A DNA stretch of 64,000 bases from Streptomyces sp. HD (GCF_028369295.1 NZ_JAQMYP010000040.1:1-64000); one strand, 5' to 3'. Counted from the stretch's first letter, positions 16,942-25,958 are shown. The notes: generated from the sequence alone by a model not told the origin. Made by a program: numbers and translations.

Positions 16942-17364
16942 ATGACTCGGCATGTCAGCGACGTCATGACGAGCGCCCCTACCACCGTCGAACCGCAGAC
17001 CTCGGTGACGGTCGTGGCTCGGATGATGCGGGACGAGGACATCGGCACCGTACTGGTCACCGAGGGCGAGCGGTTGCGCGGGCTGGTCAGTGACCGCGAC
17101 CTGGTGGTGCGCGCGATGGCCGAGGGCGGCGATCCCAATGAGACGACGGTGGCCCAGGCGTGCAGCGACGATCTGGTCACATTGGGGCCCGACGACACTC
17201 TGGACCGCGCGGTAGAGGTGATGCGCGAGCATGCGGTGCGCCGTGTCCCGGTCGTGGACGAAGGAAGGCACGCGGTGGGCATCGTCTCCATCGGCGACCT
17301 GGCCATCGAGCGCGATTTCGGGTCGGCCCTCGGCGACATCAGCGCTGCGAGGCCCAACAGGTGA
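16942..17364 (+). CDS. CBS-domain pair protein
   Basis: 140-residue Bateman module: two CBS motifs, the first around VSDVMTSAPTTVEPQTSVTVV to LVSDRDLVVRA, the second around DLVTLGPDDTLDRAVEVM to GIVSIGDLAIER. CBS pairs bind adenine nucleotides and sense energy state; stand-alone forms are common in Streptomyces stress clusters. GGAGGG is about 8 bases before ATG 16942, whereas the longer frame from 16627 lies inside the DUF6766 gene. Confidence 0.88.
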   Translation: MTRHVSDVMTSAPTTVEPQTSVTVVARMMRDEDIGTVLVTEGERLRGLVSDRDLVVRAMAEGGDPNETTVAQACSDDLVTLGPDDTLDRAVEVMREHAVRRVPVVDEGRHAVGIVSIGDLAIERDFGSALGDISAARPNR

Positions 17365-17466
17365 CGCGTCCTCGTCCGGCGTCCGGATGGCGCCTCAATA
17401 CCCGGAGGCTTCCGAGGGCTCCTGAAGGCCCTAGGTAATCGGACCGGACCTTCCTCCGACACCGAG

Positions 17467-17494
17467 ACGCCGTGGGCGGCGCCCCCCACGGCGT
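17467..17494 (+). terminator. 10-bp hairpin before the DUF6480 gene
   Basis: Perfect stem ACGCCGTGGG / CCCACGGCGT with an 8-base loop. It lies 102 bases after the CBS gene and 19 bases before the DUF6480 start, so it may be a terminator for the former or a leader structure of the latter. Confidence 0.5.
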
Positions 17495-17512
17495 GCGAGA
17501 GGGGCGCGCACG

Positions 17513-17734
17513 ATGACGACTCCTGACCCCGAGCCGAAGCGAACCCCGGGACTCGAACCCGGCGGCGAGGTGCCCCCGGGTGAGAACCCGCCCGCCGAAG
17601 GAGGCACTTACGGCATCTCGCACCCGGAGCCGCCCGAACTGCGCAAGGGATGGGGGCCCATGCCGCTCGTCCTGATCATGGTCGTGGTGGCGTTGGTCGC
17701 GATCGGGCTGATCGCGATGGCAGTGGCCCTGTAA
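17513..17734 (+). CDS. DUF6480 family small membrane protein
   Basis: 73 residues: a Pro/Gly-rich cytoplasmic half (PEPKRTPGLEPGGEVPPGE) followed by the family motif GWGPMPL and one C-terminal transmembrane helix (VLIMVVVALVAIGLIAMAVAL). This tail-anchored arrangement is typical of the family, found next to CBS-domain and stress genes in Streptomyces. Function unknown. GAGAGGGG lies about 8 bases before the ATG. Confidence 0.85.
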   Translation: MTTPDPEPKRTPGLEPGGEVPPGENPPAEGGTYGISHPEPPELRKGWGPMPLVLIMVVVALVAIGLIAMAVAL

Positions 17735-18041
17735 CGCCTCCCGCGCGGTACCCGTGACACAGGACGGGCCCTGCCCCGCCAGGACGCAACCGCGGCCGAC
17801 CGCGAGCCATCGCCCGGGCGCGCCCCGGCACAGGGGCCGGGGCCAACAGCTCCTCCGCTGGCGGTGTACTACACCGTCCGTCACGTCCGTCCCGTCCGTC
17901 ACGACAAGGCGGACCGTGTGCGTACCCAGGGCCGCCGGTGTGATGCGGCCCGTACTCAGCACGGATCGGCCATTTCGCCGCGTTGCCGAGGAGCCGGTCG
18001 GCCCATCGCTCCTGCCGGTGTCCGGTCGCACGGACACCGGA

Positions 18042-18097
18042 CACGGCCTCGCCCGCCGGCCACGGCCTCGCCCGCCGGCCACGGCTCGTCCTCCGGC
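18042..18097. repeat. Tandem 19-bp repeat in a 470-base intergenic region
   Basis: Two perfect adjacent copies of CACGGCCTCGCCCGCCGGC at 18042-18060 and 18061-18079, then a degraded third copy to 18097. The whole stretch 17735-18208 has no gene I can support. It also holds an inverted repeat GGTGCAC-CAT-GTGCACC at 18132-18148. Short frames on the minus strand here have no ribosome site. Confidence 0.6.
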
Positions 18098-18167
18098 AAA
18101 CCGGCGACGGCCTCGTGGCGTACGGCCTGTTGGTGCACCATGTGCACCTCGACGTGCTCGTGCAGAA

Positions 18168-18185
18168 GCGCAGGTGCCCCTGCGC
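18168..18185 (-). terminator. Short hairpin after the HAD gene
   Basis: Inverted repeat GCGCAG / CTGCGC with a 6-base loop, 24-41 bases past the HAD gene stop on the minus strand. A modest terminator candidate for the FAD-Rieske/HAD operon. Confidence 0.4.
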
Positions 18186-18208
18186 GGTGGAGGTGACAAC
18201 GACGTCCG

Positions 18209-18877
18209 TCAGGCGAACGGGCTGCGCGCCAGCTCGGCGAGCAGCTGGGCCGGGTCCGCGAACACAGCGTCGGCGCCGGCCTCTTCCAGGTCCGCGCGGG
18301 GAATGCCGCCGCACAGCAGCGCCACGCACCGCACGCCCGCACGGGTGCCCGCCCGCATGTCCCACACCGTGTCGCCGACGAACACGGCACGCTCCGCCGG
18401 TACGCCGGCCAGTTCCAGCGCCCGTTCTACGGGCTCGGGAGCCGGTTTGCCCTCGGAGACGTCGTCAGCGCTCGCTGTCGCCTTGATGGCGTCGTCCGCG
18501 TCGATCGCCCGCCGCAGCGCGGACAGTTCGTCGTCGCTCGCCGAGGTGGCGAGGACGACCGTCCAGGCGTCGTCGGCCAGCCTTCGCAGCAGACGGCCCG
18601 CGTCCGGCAGCGCGGTCAGCCGCTCGAAGTACTGGGCGTAGAGGACCTTGTGCGCGGTGCTGAGGTCCTCCGCCTCGCCGGGGTCCAGGGCTGATTCTTC
18701 TCTTCCGCCGAGCAGACGGGCGACGAGGTCCTCGGATCCGAGCCCGACCGCACGGTGGATGGCGTGCGTCGGCACCCGGTGCCCGGCCCGGCGGAACGCC
18801 TCCCACCAGGTGACCACGTGCAGATGATTGGTGTCGACGAGGGTTCCGTCCACGTCGAACAGGGCTGCCCGTTCCAT
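18209..18877 (-). CDS. HAD-family phosphatase (phosphoglycolate phosphatase-like)
   Basis: 222-residue haloacid-dehalogenase hydrolase with C1 helical cap. Motif I DVDGTLVDT (Asp8 nucleophile, Asp10 acid), motif II LATSAS, the lysine in EGKPAPEP, and motif IV FVGDTVWDM are all present. Substrate likely a small phosphorylated metabolite. The ATG at 18877 is 5 bases after the stop of the FAD-Rieske gene, so the two form an operon. Confidence 0.88.
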   Translation of the reverse strand: MERAALFDVDGTLVDTNHLHVVTWWEAFRRAGHRVPTHAIHRAVGLGSEDLVARLLGGREESALDPGEAEDLSTAHKVLYAQYFERLTALPDAGRLLRRLADDAWTVVLATSASDDELSALRRAIDADDAIKATASADDVSEGKPAPEPVERALELAGVPAERAVFVGDTVWDMRAGTRAGVRCVALLCGGIPRADLEEAGADAVFADPAQLLAELARSPFA

Positions 18878-18882
18878 GACAC

Positions 18883-20418
18883 TCAGACCTCTCGTTTCTT
18901 CAGCGGCCGCACTGCGGGACCATGGAGGATGCGGCCGTCGGGGGCGAAGCGGGAGCCGTGGCACGGACACTCCCACGCCTGCTCCGCGTGGTTGAAGGCG
19001 ACGAGGCAGCCGAGGTGGGTGCAGCGGGCCGAGACGGCGTGGAGCTGACCGCTGTCGTCCCGGTGGACGGCGCACTGGTGGCCGCCCACACGCAGCACCT
19101 TGCCGTCTCCGGGGGCGAGGTCCTCGGGGGCGGAAGCGGTGACGGGCGGCAGCCGGTCCCCGACGAAGTGCTTGGCCACGTGGGCCTGGTGCTTGAGGAA
19201 GGACACGCCTTCGCGGACCACGGAACCCAGTCGCCGCGGGTCGTACAGGCCCGCCCACTCGGGCTCCCGGCCCTCGACGAGGTCGGCGATCAGCCGGCCT
19301 GCCATGATGCCGCCGCTCAGGCCCCAGCCGCCGAAGCCGGTGGCCACGTACGTGTGGTGGCTGCCGAGGTGGAGTGGTCCGACGAGAGGTACGGAGTCGG
19401 TGGAGACGTTGTCCTGGGTGGCCCAGCGGTGGGTGGGGGTCAGGCCCGGGAAGTGGCTGAGGGCCCAGGCGGCCAGCCGTTCGAAACGTTCCTCGACGTC
19501 AGCGATGCCGGGGGCGCCGGGGGTGAAGTGCTCTCCGGTGGCGATCAGCAGACGCTTGCCGTCGGCGTAGGGGGCGCTGCGCACGGACCGGGTGTTCTGC
19601 TCGGGCGTGATGTACATCTCGCGGGGTGCCCGGTCCGCGTCGAGGGTGCCCGCGACGACCAGTTCGCGGCGTGGGGAGAGCCGAGTGAAGAACAGGGCCC
19701 GGTCGAAGACGGGGTAGTGCGTGGCGACGACGACCTCACGCGCCCGCACCGTGACGCCGGTGTCGGTCGCAAGGACGCAGGGTTCGCCCTCGGTGAGGCC
19801 GGTGACGCGTGTCCCCTCGTACACGGCACCGCCGCGGCGACGAAGGTCGTCGGCCACGGCACGCAGGTACTTCACGGGATGGAACTGCGCCTGACCGGTC
19901 AGCCGTACCGCACCCGCCACCGGGAAGGGAAGCTCCGTTTCGGTGACGAACTCGGCCGGCAGGCCCGCCTCGCACGCCGCCTCGGCCTCCGCCCGCAGCA
20001 GTGTCACGTGCTGCGGATTCTCCGCGTATGTGCAGGCGGCCGCTTGCTCCCACTCGCACTCGATCTCCAGGTCGGCCACGATCTCGGCGGCCCGGCGGAT
20101 CGCGGTGGACTGCGAGTCGGCATACAGCCGCGCGCCCTCGCGGCCGCGGGTACGGCGCAGGTGGTCGTAGGCCAGGGTGTGCAGCGCGGTCAGCTTGGCC
20201 GTCGTGTGGCCGGTGACCCCACAGGCGATCCGGTCCGCCTCCAGTACGGCCACTTCGTGGCCGCGCTCGGCCAGCTCCCAGGCGGTGCTGAGCCCCGCGA
20301 CGCCGCCACCGATCACCGCGACCTCGACGGCGAGATCCCCGGACGGCGGGAAAGCGGGCTCGCCGCCCGGGGCGCTCTCGATCCAGTACGACCCCCGGAG
20401 TGCTTGCTCGGTGTTCAT
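18883..20418 (-). CDS. FAD-dependent oxidoreductase with C-terminal Rieske domain
   Basis: 511 residues. An N-terminal DAO-type FAD domain carries VIGGGVAGLS (36-45) and the C-terminal FAD contact YVATGFGGWGLSGG. The last ~90 residues are a Rieske [2Fe-2S] domain with CTHLGC and CPCHGS cluster ligands. This GlpD/DadA-plus-Rieske arrangement is widespread in Streptomyces; the amine or polyol substrate is unknown. ATG 20418 is chosen because homology begins at MNTEQALRGSYW, with GGGAA about 12 bases upstream. First gene of an operon with the HAD phosphatase. Confidence 0.88.
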   Translation of the reverse strand: MNTEQALRGSYWIESAPGGEPAFPPSGDLAVEVAVIGGGVAGLSTAWELAERGHEVAVLEADRIACGVTGHTTAKLTALHTLAYDHLRRTRGREGARLYADSQSTAIRRAAEIVADLEIECEWEQAAACTYAENPQHVTLLRAEAEAACEAGLPAEFVTETELPFPVAGAVRLTGQAQFHPVKYLRAVADDLRRRGGAVYEGTRVTGLTEGEPCVLATDTGVTVRAREVVVATHYPVFDRALFFTRLSPRRELVVAGTLDADRAPREMYITPEQNTRSVRSAPYADGKRLLIATGEHFTPGAPGIADVEERFERLAAWALSHFPGLTPTHRWATQDNVSTDSVPLVGPLHLGSHHTYVATGFGGWGLSGGIMAGRLIADLVEGREPEWAGLYDPRRLGSVVREGVSFLKHQAHVAKHFVGDRLPPVTASAPEDLAPGDGKVLRVGGHQCAVHRDDSGQLHAVSARCTHLGCLVAFNHAEQAWECPCHGSRFAPDGRILHGPAVRPLKKREV

Positions 20419-20606
20419 GGCCGCCGAGTTCCCGTCTCGGTGAGGTGACACGCATCGGCATGTTCGAGGCCGACCCGACACTCCCGTCCCTCTTCGGCTC
20501 GCTTGCCCAAAATCACGCGCGGGGGCCCGGCACGAACGGGCAACAGCCCCCTCAGTGGCCTTCGGCCTTCCGGTCCGCGGACCTGAGCAGCGTGAGAGGA
20601 GCGATC

Positions 20607-20945
20607 GTGAAGGCTGCCGTTTACGAAGGACCGCGTAGCGTCACCGTCACCGTCAGCGTCAGCGACATGCCGGACGCGAAGATCGAGCACCCCTGCGACA
20701 TCCTCGTCGTGATCACCACCGCCAACATCTGCGGCTTCGACCTGCACATGTACGAGGGACGTACGTCCATCGAGACGGGCCGCAGCATGGGGCACGAGAA
20801 CCTCGGCGAGGTCGTGGAGATGGCTCCGCCGTCAGCAAGGTGATTCGCCGGGAGGAGGCCGTACCAGGACGGTCAGGCCGAATACCTGCGCGTTCCGTCC
20901 GGCGACTTCAACACTCTGCGTCCGGTTGAGGACGCCACCGAGCGG
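20607..20945 (+). pseudogene. Zinc alcohol/formaldehyde dehydrogenase remnant
   Basis: GTG 20607 (GAGAGGA 6 bases upstream) starts a typical FdhA-like zinc dehydrogenase N-terminus: MKAAVYEGPRSVTV, DIL-V-ITTANICGFDLHMYEGR, MGHENLGEVVE. The frame then breaks near 20820. DGSAVSKV continues in another frame, about 40-50 residues carrying the structural zinc cysteines are missing, and YQDGQAEYLRVPSGDFNTLR resumes in a third frame at about 20861-20920 before all homology ends. The remaining two thirds of the protein are gone. This is an old, multiply damaged pseudogene. Confidence 0.75.
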
Positions 20946-21160
20946 CAGCCAACGGGCCGGGACGGGGGCTGGACCAAGGGCTGGACCAAGGTGGCCCCGC
21001 ACCCCGAGGGCCACGGCAGGGACAGCCGGGTCGGACCGCTCCCGCCAGGAGCGGCGCCCAGCTGTCCTGTGCCCCGAAGCGAGGGGCCGGACGGGCCCGT
21101 ACGGGTACTCGTGCGACACCGCCGCCCGCGGGCGGAGAGAGAAGCGAGAGGGCACGAGCC

Positions 21161-21688
21161 ATGAAGACACCGATGCCGGGCACCCGGCCCCGGATCCGCA
21201 GGGTCCGCACGGACCTGCTCGGGATTTACCTCAACGACCATCTGGCAGGTTCCACGGTCGGAGCCGGACGCTCCCTGTTCATGGCCCGATCACATCGCGA
21301 CCCGCCATACGCGCAACCGCTGCAGCACCTCGCCGACGAGATCGCCGAGGACCGTGCGAGCCTGCTGCGCATCATGCGAAGCCTGGACGTGCCGAAGCGC
21401 CGCTACAAGGTCGCGGCAGCCGGCGCGGCCGAGCAACTGGGGCGTCTCAAGAGCAATGGACGCCTGTACCGGCGTTCGCCTCTGACGCTGGTGATCGAAC
21501 TTGAGTTTCTCCGGCTGGGGGTGAAGGGCAAGGAACTCGGCTGGCGCACGCTGCGCGCCCTGGCCGAGGCGGACGGCCGCATCGACGAGCAGGAGCTCGA
21601 CGGACTGATCGCACGGGCCGAACAGCAGGTGAACACGCTGGAGGAGCTGCGTGTCAGAGCGGTCCGGGACGTATTGCTCACCGACTGA
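21161..21688 (+). CDS. Conserved hypothetical helical protein
   Basis: 175 residues, largely helical, with a repeated charged pattern (LQHLADEIAEDRASLLRIMRSL, LVIELEFLRLGVKGKELGWRTL, ELDGLIARAEQQVNTLEELR). No enzymatic motif. I recognise it as a common Streptomyces protein of unknown function, probably cytoplasmic. AGAGGG-type ribosome site about 8 bases before the ATG. Confidence 0.7.
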   Translation: MKTPMPGTRPRIRRVRTDLLGIYLNDHLAGSTVGAGRSLFMARSHRDPPYAQPLQHLADEIAEDRASLLRIMRSLDVPKRRYKVAAAGAAEQLGRLKSNGRLYRRSPLTLVIELEFLRLGVKGKELGWRTLRALAEADGRIDEQELDGLIARAEQQVNTLEELRVRAVRDVLLTD

Positions 21689-22016
21689 CGCGGAGCGGCG
21701 AGACCGACGGGTCGGACGACAGCTTCGGGGAACTCGGCGCATCGACCCCTTTGGAAGAGAGAAGGGACTGAGCACCCCCAACCCTCAGCGAACCGAACAC
21801 CGACGCAGCGACAAAGGCGGTGCCACACCGCAACGCAGCGGTGAGCTCAAAGCGCGCCAGACCGACGACATGGGCGGCGGCCATGTCCATGGCACGGACA
21901 AAGGGAAACAACGGCGGTGGAGAGGCGGCGGAGTGCCCGCCTCCGGACCAGCGTCCCGATCATCCGTGAGGCAGCGGCGCCGCCCGGTCTCTTCGAGAAC
22001 GGCGAGGAGGAACAGC
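21689..22016. other. Intergenic, no gene supported
   Basis: 328 bases before copy 2 of the small basic gene. The frame of that gene stays open through the region but has low-complexity Arg/Gly content and no internal ribosome site, so I treat it as noncoding leader. Confidence 0.4.
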
Positions 22017-22343
22017 ATGCCGGCCGGATCGAGTTCCAAGCGGGAACGGCAGTACGAACACATCAAGAAGAGCGCCCAGGACCGGGGAGAGTCCGCCGGA
22101 CGAGCCAAGGAGATCGCCGCGCGGACGGTCAACAAGGAGCGGGCGAGGTCGGGCGAGTCGAAGACCGCGAGCAAGACCTCGACCCGTGACCCCAAGTCCG
22201 CGCCCCAGCGCGGCGGGCAGCGCTCGCACAGCGGCGCGCAGGGACCGACCAAGGACCAGCTGTACGAGGAGGCGAAGAAGCGCAATATCGACGGCCGCTC
22301 CTCGATGACCAAAAAGCAGCTGCAGAACGCTCTCGGCCGTTGA
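22017..22343 (+). CDS. Small basic 'plasmid stabilization'-type protein, copy 2
   Basis: 108 residues, same length as the protein at 14895-15221 and differing at only about a dozen positions (for example VKKSAQERGESTKR versus IKKSAQDRGESAGR). The basic N-terminal part and the C-terminal SAP-like segment (TKDQLYEEAKKRNIDGRSSM) are kept. GAGGAGG 5-6 bases before the ATG. Immediately followed by the truncated molybdopterin oxidoreductase. As an inverted close paralog it is a possible substrate for recombination with copy 1. Confidence 0.78.
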   Translation: MPAGSSSKRERQYEHIKKSAQDRGESAGRAKEIAARTVNKERARSGESKTASKTSTRDPKSAPQRGGQRSHSGAQGPTKDQLYEEAKKRNIDGRSSMTKKQLQNALGR

Positions 22344-22345
22344 GG

Positions 22346-23299
22346 ATGAGGCGGATGCGGCCCAAGGTCGACCGGATCGCGCAGCCCTGGGGCGACCGCA
22401 CCCCCTATGGCCGCGGTGAAGCCTGGCCGGTGCGGGTCGACTCGTATCTGCAGCCCGGCGCCACGGCCGACGCCGTGGAGCGCTGGGTTCCCACCGCCTC
22501 TCTGCTGCACTCCAACGGAGACGCGATGGACGTCGCGGTCGCCCATGACCGGATCGTCGGGGTGCGCGGCCGGCCGGACGACCGGGTCAACCACGGCCGG
22601 CTCGGACCGAACGACCTGTTCGGCTGGCAAGCCAACCAGGCCGAGGACCGGCTGACCACTCCCCTGGTCCGGGACGGCGGGCGACTGGTGCCCAGCGGCT
22701 GGGACACGGCCATGGACCGGATCGCCGCCCGGACCAGAGAGCTGCTGGACGAGAACGGCCCCGGCTGCATCGGCTTCTACACCACCGGCCAGCTGTTCCT
22801 GGAGGAGTACTACACCCTGACGGTGGTCGCCCGCGCCGGCATCGGTACCAACCATCTCGACGGCAACACCCGCCTGTGCACCGCCACCGCGGCGGAGGCG
22901 CTGAAGGAGACCTTCGGCTGCGACGGCCAGCCCGCCTCCTACACGGACGTCGACCATGCCGACGTCATCGCCCTGTTCGGACACAACATGGCCGAGACCC
23001 AGCCGGTGCTGTGGATGCGCGTACTGGACCGCCTGGAGGGAGCCGATCCACCCCGTCTCGTGTGCGTCGACCCACGTCCCACCCCCGTCGCCCGCCGCGC
23101 GGCCGTCCACCTCGCAGTCCGCGCGGGGACCAACGTGGCCCTGCTCGACGCCCTGCTGCACGAGATCATCCGCACCGGACGGATCGACCGCGACTTCATC
23201 GACGCGCACACCGTCGGTTTCGACGAACTCGCCGAGAGCCTCTCCGACTGCACTCCCGCCTGGGCCGCCGACATACCGCAACTGCTCGCAAGCCTGTGA
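22346..23299 (+). pseudogene. Molybdopterin oxidoreductase (nitrate reductase type), 3'-truncated
   Basis: 317 residues corresponding to the N-terminal ~40% of a molybdopterin-guanine-dinucleotide oxidoreductase, which normally exceeds 700 residues. Hallmarks: GYTTGQLFLEEYY-like segment GFYTTGQLFLEEYYT, GTNHLDGNTRLCTATAA, DHADVIALFGHNMAETQ, VCVDPR, HLAVRAGTNVALLDALL. The frame ends at TPAWAADIPQLLASL with a stop where the family continues into the second half. The N-terminal [4Fe-4S] cysteines are absent (ASLLHSNGDAMD where CxxCxxxC is usual); I believe some actinobacterial relatives share this, but cannot confirm it. Without its cofactor-binding second half it is unlikely to work. Confidence 0.7.
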
Positions 23300-23381
23300 G
23301 CCGGAGCCGCGGAGCGGGGCACTCCTGGGCGACCACTGGGATGGTGTTCAGCCCTGTTCCGGAGGAGCCGGTCACCCGGGG

Positions 23382-23597
23382 TCACGACAGGGTGCCCTCC
23401 TCGCAGACCCGGCGGGCGACCTCGCGGAGCTTGATGCTGTTGAAGAGGTTCAGCGCGCCGAGGTCTTCCTCCTCGGTGAACAGGAAGCCCATCATGCTGC
23501 CGATGCCGAGCTTGCGTGCCTGGGGCGCGTAAACGGGCCAGCGCTGGTGCTCGGCGGTGAGGTCGGCGATGCGGAAGACCCGTTCACCTCTACTCAT
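23382..23597 (-). pseudogene. GAF/ANTAR-like regulator with internal deletion
   Basis: 71-residue frame. Its first part (MSRGERVFRIADLTAEHQRW to IGSMMGFLFTEEEDLGALNLFNS) is the middle of a GAF domain. The frame then jumps to IKLREVARRVCEEGTLS, which resembles the very end of ANTAR-type antiterminator proteins. The remainder of the GAF domain and most of the ANTAR helix bundle are missing, apparently by an in-frame deletion. The N-terminus is also short. I regard it as a remnant. Confidence 0.5.
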
Positions 23598-23924
23598 CAC
23601 GTCTGGACAAGCCTCATACCCGCTCTTCACGCGAGGCTCGCGATCACATCGCAGACGCGGATACCCATCGTGGGCCGGAAGAGACTCCGGTGCTGCTGCG
23701 AGCCGGTGGCATCAGGCCCCAGGGCGGGGGTGGTGGTCGTTCGTGAACATCGACCGGCGTGGGTGGAGGCCCTGGCCGCAACAAAGGGGGCCTCGGGCCA
23801 GCCGCAGAGCGGCTGGCCGCGACGCCCATCATGGGGAAGGAAAGGCCGAGGCCCCGCTTTGCCGTCGAGGCGCCGACCGGTGGGCCGGAGGGGCCTGGCG
23901 GGAGTCTCCCTCCGGCATGTGAAA
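23598..23924. other. Intergenic, nothing recognised
   Basis: 327 bases between two minus-strand genes. Open frames occur on both strands but lack ribosome sites. The sequence may include the lost 5' part of the GAF gene in decayed form. Confidence 0.35.
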
Positions 23925-24158
23925 TCAGCCGCTCAAGCGGCTGCGCAGCAACGCCTTCCCCAATTCTGCGCCCTTACGGCTGTCAGCCTGCGCCTTGGTG
24001 AACAGCTCGACCAGTTGCTCGTCCTTGGCCCGCTCGGCGTCCTTGATGTAGGTGTCCAGCCGGAGGGCGTTCTCCAGGCAGCTCTCGACGTACCAGAGAA
24101 GGTTGTAGTCCTTGTCCTGGGTTCCGGTGATGCCGCCGGTCTCCGTGGCGCTCGCCAT
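23925..24158 (-). CDS. Small conserved helical protein
   Basis: 77 residues: a short disordered start then two amphipathic helices (YNLLWYVESCLENALRLDTYIKDAERA and DEQLVELFTKAQADSRKGAELGKALL). Similar small acidic-helix proteins recur in Streptomyces without assigned function; the pattern is ferritin/four-helix-like. GGAG about 10 bases before ATG 24158, where homology begins; the longer frame is rejected. Confidence 0.65.
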   Translation of the reverse strand: MASATETGGITGTQDKDYNLLWYVESCLENALRLDTYIKDAERAKDEQLVELFTKAQADSRKGAELGKALLRSRLSG

Positions 24159-24417
24159 CGTCTCATCACTCCGTTCCGTTGTGTCGAAGCGGGCGCTCAG
24201 CCCGCTGGCCCTTGTCGTCCGGACTGGTCGTCGAGTACCCCCGTGGGACACGACGACCCTTGGGAACCGGTCACGATGACAATCGCCGCGACCGGTGCGG
24301 CACGCCAGAAACGGTGCCTGAATGTCGCCGTACGTCACGACGGGAGCGGAGAGCTCCAAGGAGGCCGCCATGAGGCCGCTGGAGAAGCATGACCTGTGCA
24401 GCGGCACGCGCTCGCGA

Positions 24418-24900
24418 TCACGCCATGCCCTTGGCCTCTCCGAGGTGAGCCTTTACGTCCCGCTCGGCGTGCCTGGCAGGCACCGCATCCCCGGCGCTGT
24501 TGTGAAGTTCTGCTGCCCTCGCCGCATCCTGGGCCGCGTCCAACTCTTCCTTGATCTCCCTGGCTTGGCTCGCTCCACGACAGTCTGTTCGCGCTGAACC
24601 GATCTCGGCCCGGGTCCTCCGGTTGTACCTTGCGGCTGCGTCCGTGTCAGGCCGCTGACCGTCGGCTGCCAGGGCTTTCTCATTGAGCTCGATGGCGGTC
24701 TGGATCCTGGAGCGGCAGACAGAATCGGCAGCGCGAGATTGCAGGGGTGCATCCCACGGCTTCACCACCGGCGCGTGGCTCTCGTCCAGCGGAGCCGCGA
24801 CGGGAGCGTGACTTTCGGATGCCGCAGGTGATGCGGCACCGCCACCTGCGATGGCGACGGCGATTCCGATGGGGAACAGCAGCTTCTTGGCACGTGGCAT
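24418..24900 (-). CDS. Secreted hypothetical protein
   Basis: 160 residues. Signal peptide MPRAKKLLFPIGIAVAIAGGGAASPAAS, then a Pro/Ala/His segment with a short repeat (ESHAPVAAPLD / ESHAPVVKPWD), then a charged helical region with two Cys (VCRSR and TDCRG) that could form a disulfide. AGAAGGA lies 5 bases before ATG 24900, favouring it over the ATG at 24906. No family recognised. Confidence 0.6.
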   Translation of the reverse strand: MPRAKKLLFPIGIAVAIAGGGAASPAASESHAPVAAPLDESHAPVVKPWDAPLQSRAADSVCRSRIQTAIELNEKALAADGQRPDTDAAARYNRRTRAEIGSARTDCRGASQAREIKEELDAAQDAARAAELHNSAGDAVPARHAERDVKAHLGEAKGMA

Positions 24901-24939
24901 GGTCATCCTTCTTTGAGACGTAGGCGGAAGGGATCAGGC

Positions 24940-25129
24940 TCAGGTCGTCCCGCACCGCCAGTAGCCGAAGTCACCCATCTCGCCGCCTGTCGAGATACCC
25001 GCGGAGACGCAGATCTTCGCTTCGCGCGTGCGGCGTGTTGACGCCTGCGAAGGCCGGCGAGTTCGCGAGTGCCACGCACGCGACCGCGGCCGCACACGCC
25101 CCTAAAACCTTGGTCCGGGTTACGTTCAC
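24940..25129 (-). pseudogene. Small secreted Cys-containing peptide gene with frameshift
   Basis: GTG 25129 with GAGGGG 8 bases upstream begins a clear signal peptide (TRTKVLGACAAAVACVALANSPAFAG). After about 10 mature residues the frame loses coding character. A shifted frame instead reads KICVSAGISTGGEMGDFGYW then RCGTT and a stop at 24940-24942, with nearly all codons ending in G or C and two cysteines. I infer a one- or two-base indel near 25012-25030. In the intact form this would be a secreted peptide of about 60 residues. Confidence 0.5.
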
Positions 25130-25568
25130 GCTGATTCCCCTCTGGCAGAAATTGACCGACACAGGAAATGCGAGATTCACCGAATACGCGGCATCCGCTG
25201 TGTCATCCACCAGGATCTGACCGAATTACCTTTCGGTCCCGCTCACCGGCGCATGCATTTCACGGTAAGGGGGCAACAGCACGGAGTCGCTAGCGACGAG
25301 TACACACACTTGGCAACGCGTCTACTTACTGATCTTCCGCGCAACCCAGAAGACCATCAACCGGGTTGATCCTGCGGGGCCGTTACTGCGACAAAGCCCC
25401 TTACTCAAGGTGTGCCACAGCGATGGCGTGTCTGAATTCGCCGCGAAATGAGCACAGCCGCTCGTCGTTGATGCTGCCCGCCGTGTGCTGGCGCCCGGCA
25501 GCGGAGATCCTCATAGAAGCGTCTGACCCGCGCCCCTCGTTCCGACTCGGCCGCATCCAAACGGGGTT
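25130..25568. other. Intergenic, lower GC
   Basis: 439 bases between divergent genes, noticeably AT-richer than the window near 25140-25200 and 25300-25360, as expected of promoters. No repeat or palindrome clear enough to call. Confidence 0.4.
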
Positions 25569-25571
25569 TTG

Positions 25572-25958
25572 ATGATCGAGAAGGTGTTCCGGAGCGACGA
25601 CGTTCCGTCGGCCGACCGCTTCGATATCTGGCGCCAACGGCTGAGCAGAGACGTCTCCCCTCTCGGCTCCGTCAGCTACCTGCACCGCATCTTCCAGGGG
25701 GAGGGCATCACCGTCTCGTCCTGGATCCGTGAGCAGCGTCTGGCGAACGCCCGCCGCGATCTGGCCGATCCCACGCTGCGCAGCACTCCCATCCACATCA
25801 TTGTCTCTCGCTGGGGTTTCCCACGAGCCGCGGACTTCAGCCGGGCGTTCCGCAACGCTCACGGCATACCGCCAAAGGATTACCGGGACCACACCTCAAC
25901 CCGACTCCCACCTCCCGCCCGTGACACTCGCCAGGTAAACCCGCCCCACCGCCACTAG
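25572..25958 (+). pseudogene. AraC-family regulator with its middle deleted
   Basis: 128 residues that join the first ~30 residues of an AraC-type regulator (MIEKVFRSDDVPSADRFDIW, the start of the sensing domain) directly to its C-terminal DNA-binding half (SYLHRIFQGEGITVSSWIRE, IIVSRWGFPRAADFSRAFRN). Full-length relatives are about 320 residues. The frame is intact across the junction, but about 190 residues, including the first helix-turn-helix, are gone. Its TAG stop is the CTAG target of the downstream insertion sequence. Confidence 0.7.

Noticed and set aside
17776..18206. Minus-strand frames with HMVHQQAV-like text
   Set aside because: No start with ribosome site and no recognised family; partly made of the tandem repeat.
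18922..20448. 508-codon frame antisense to the FAD-Rieske gene
   Set aside because: The minus strand shows clear FAD and Rieske motifs; this is its shadow.
21785..23281. 498-codon minus-strand frame
   Set aside because: Antisense to the paralog and molybdopterin gene, no ribosome site.
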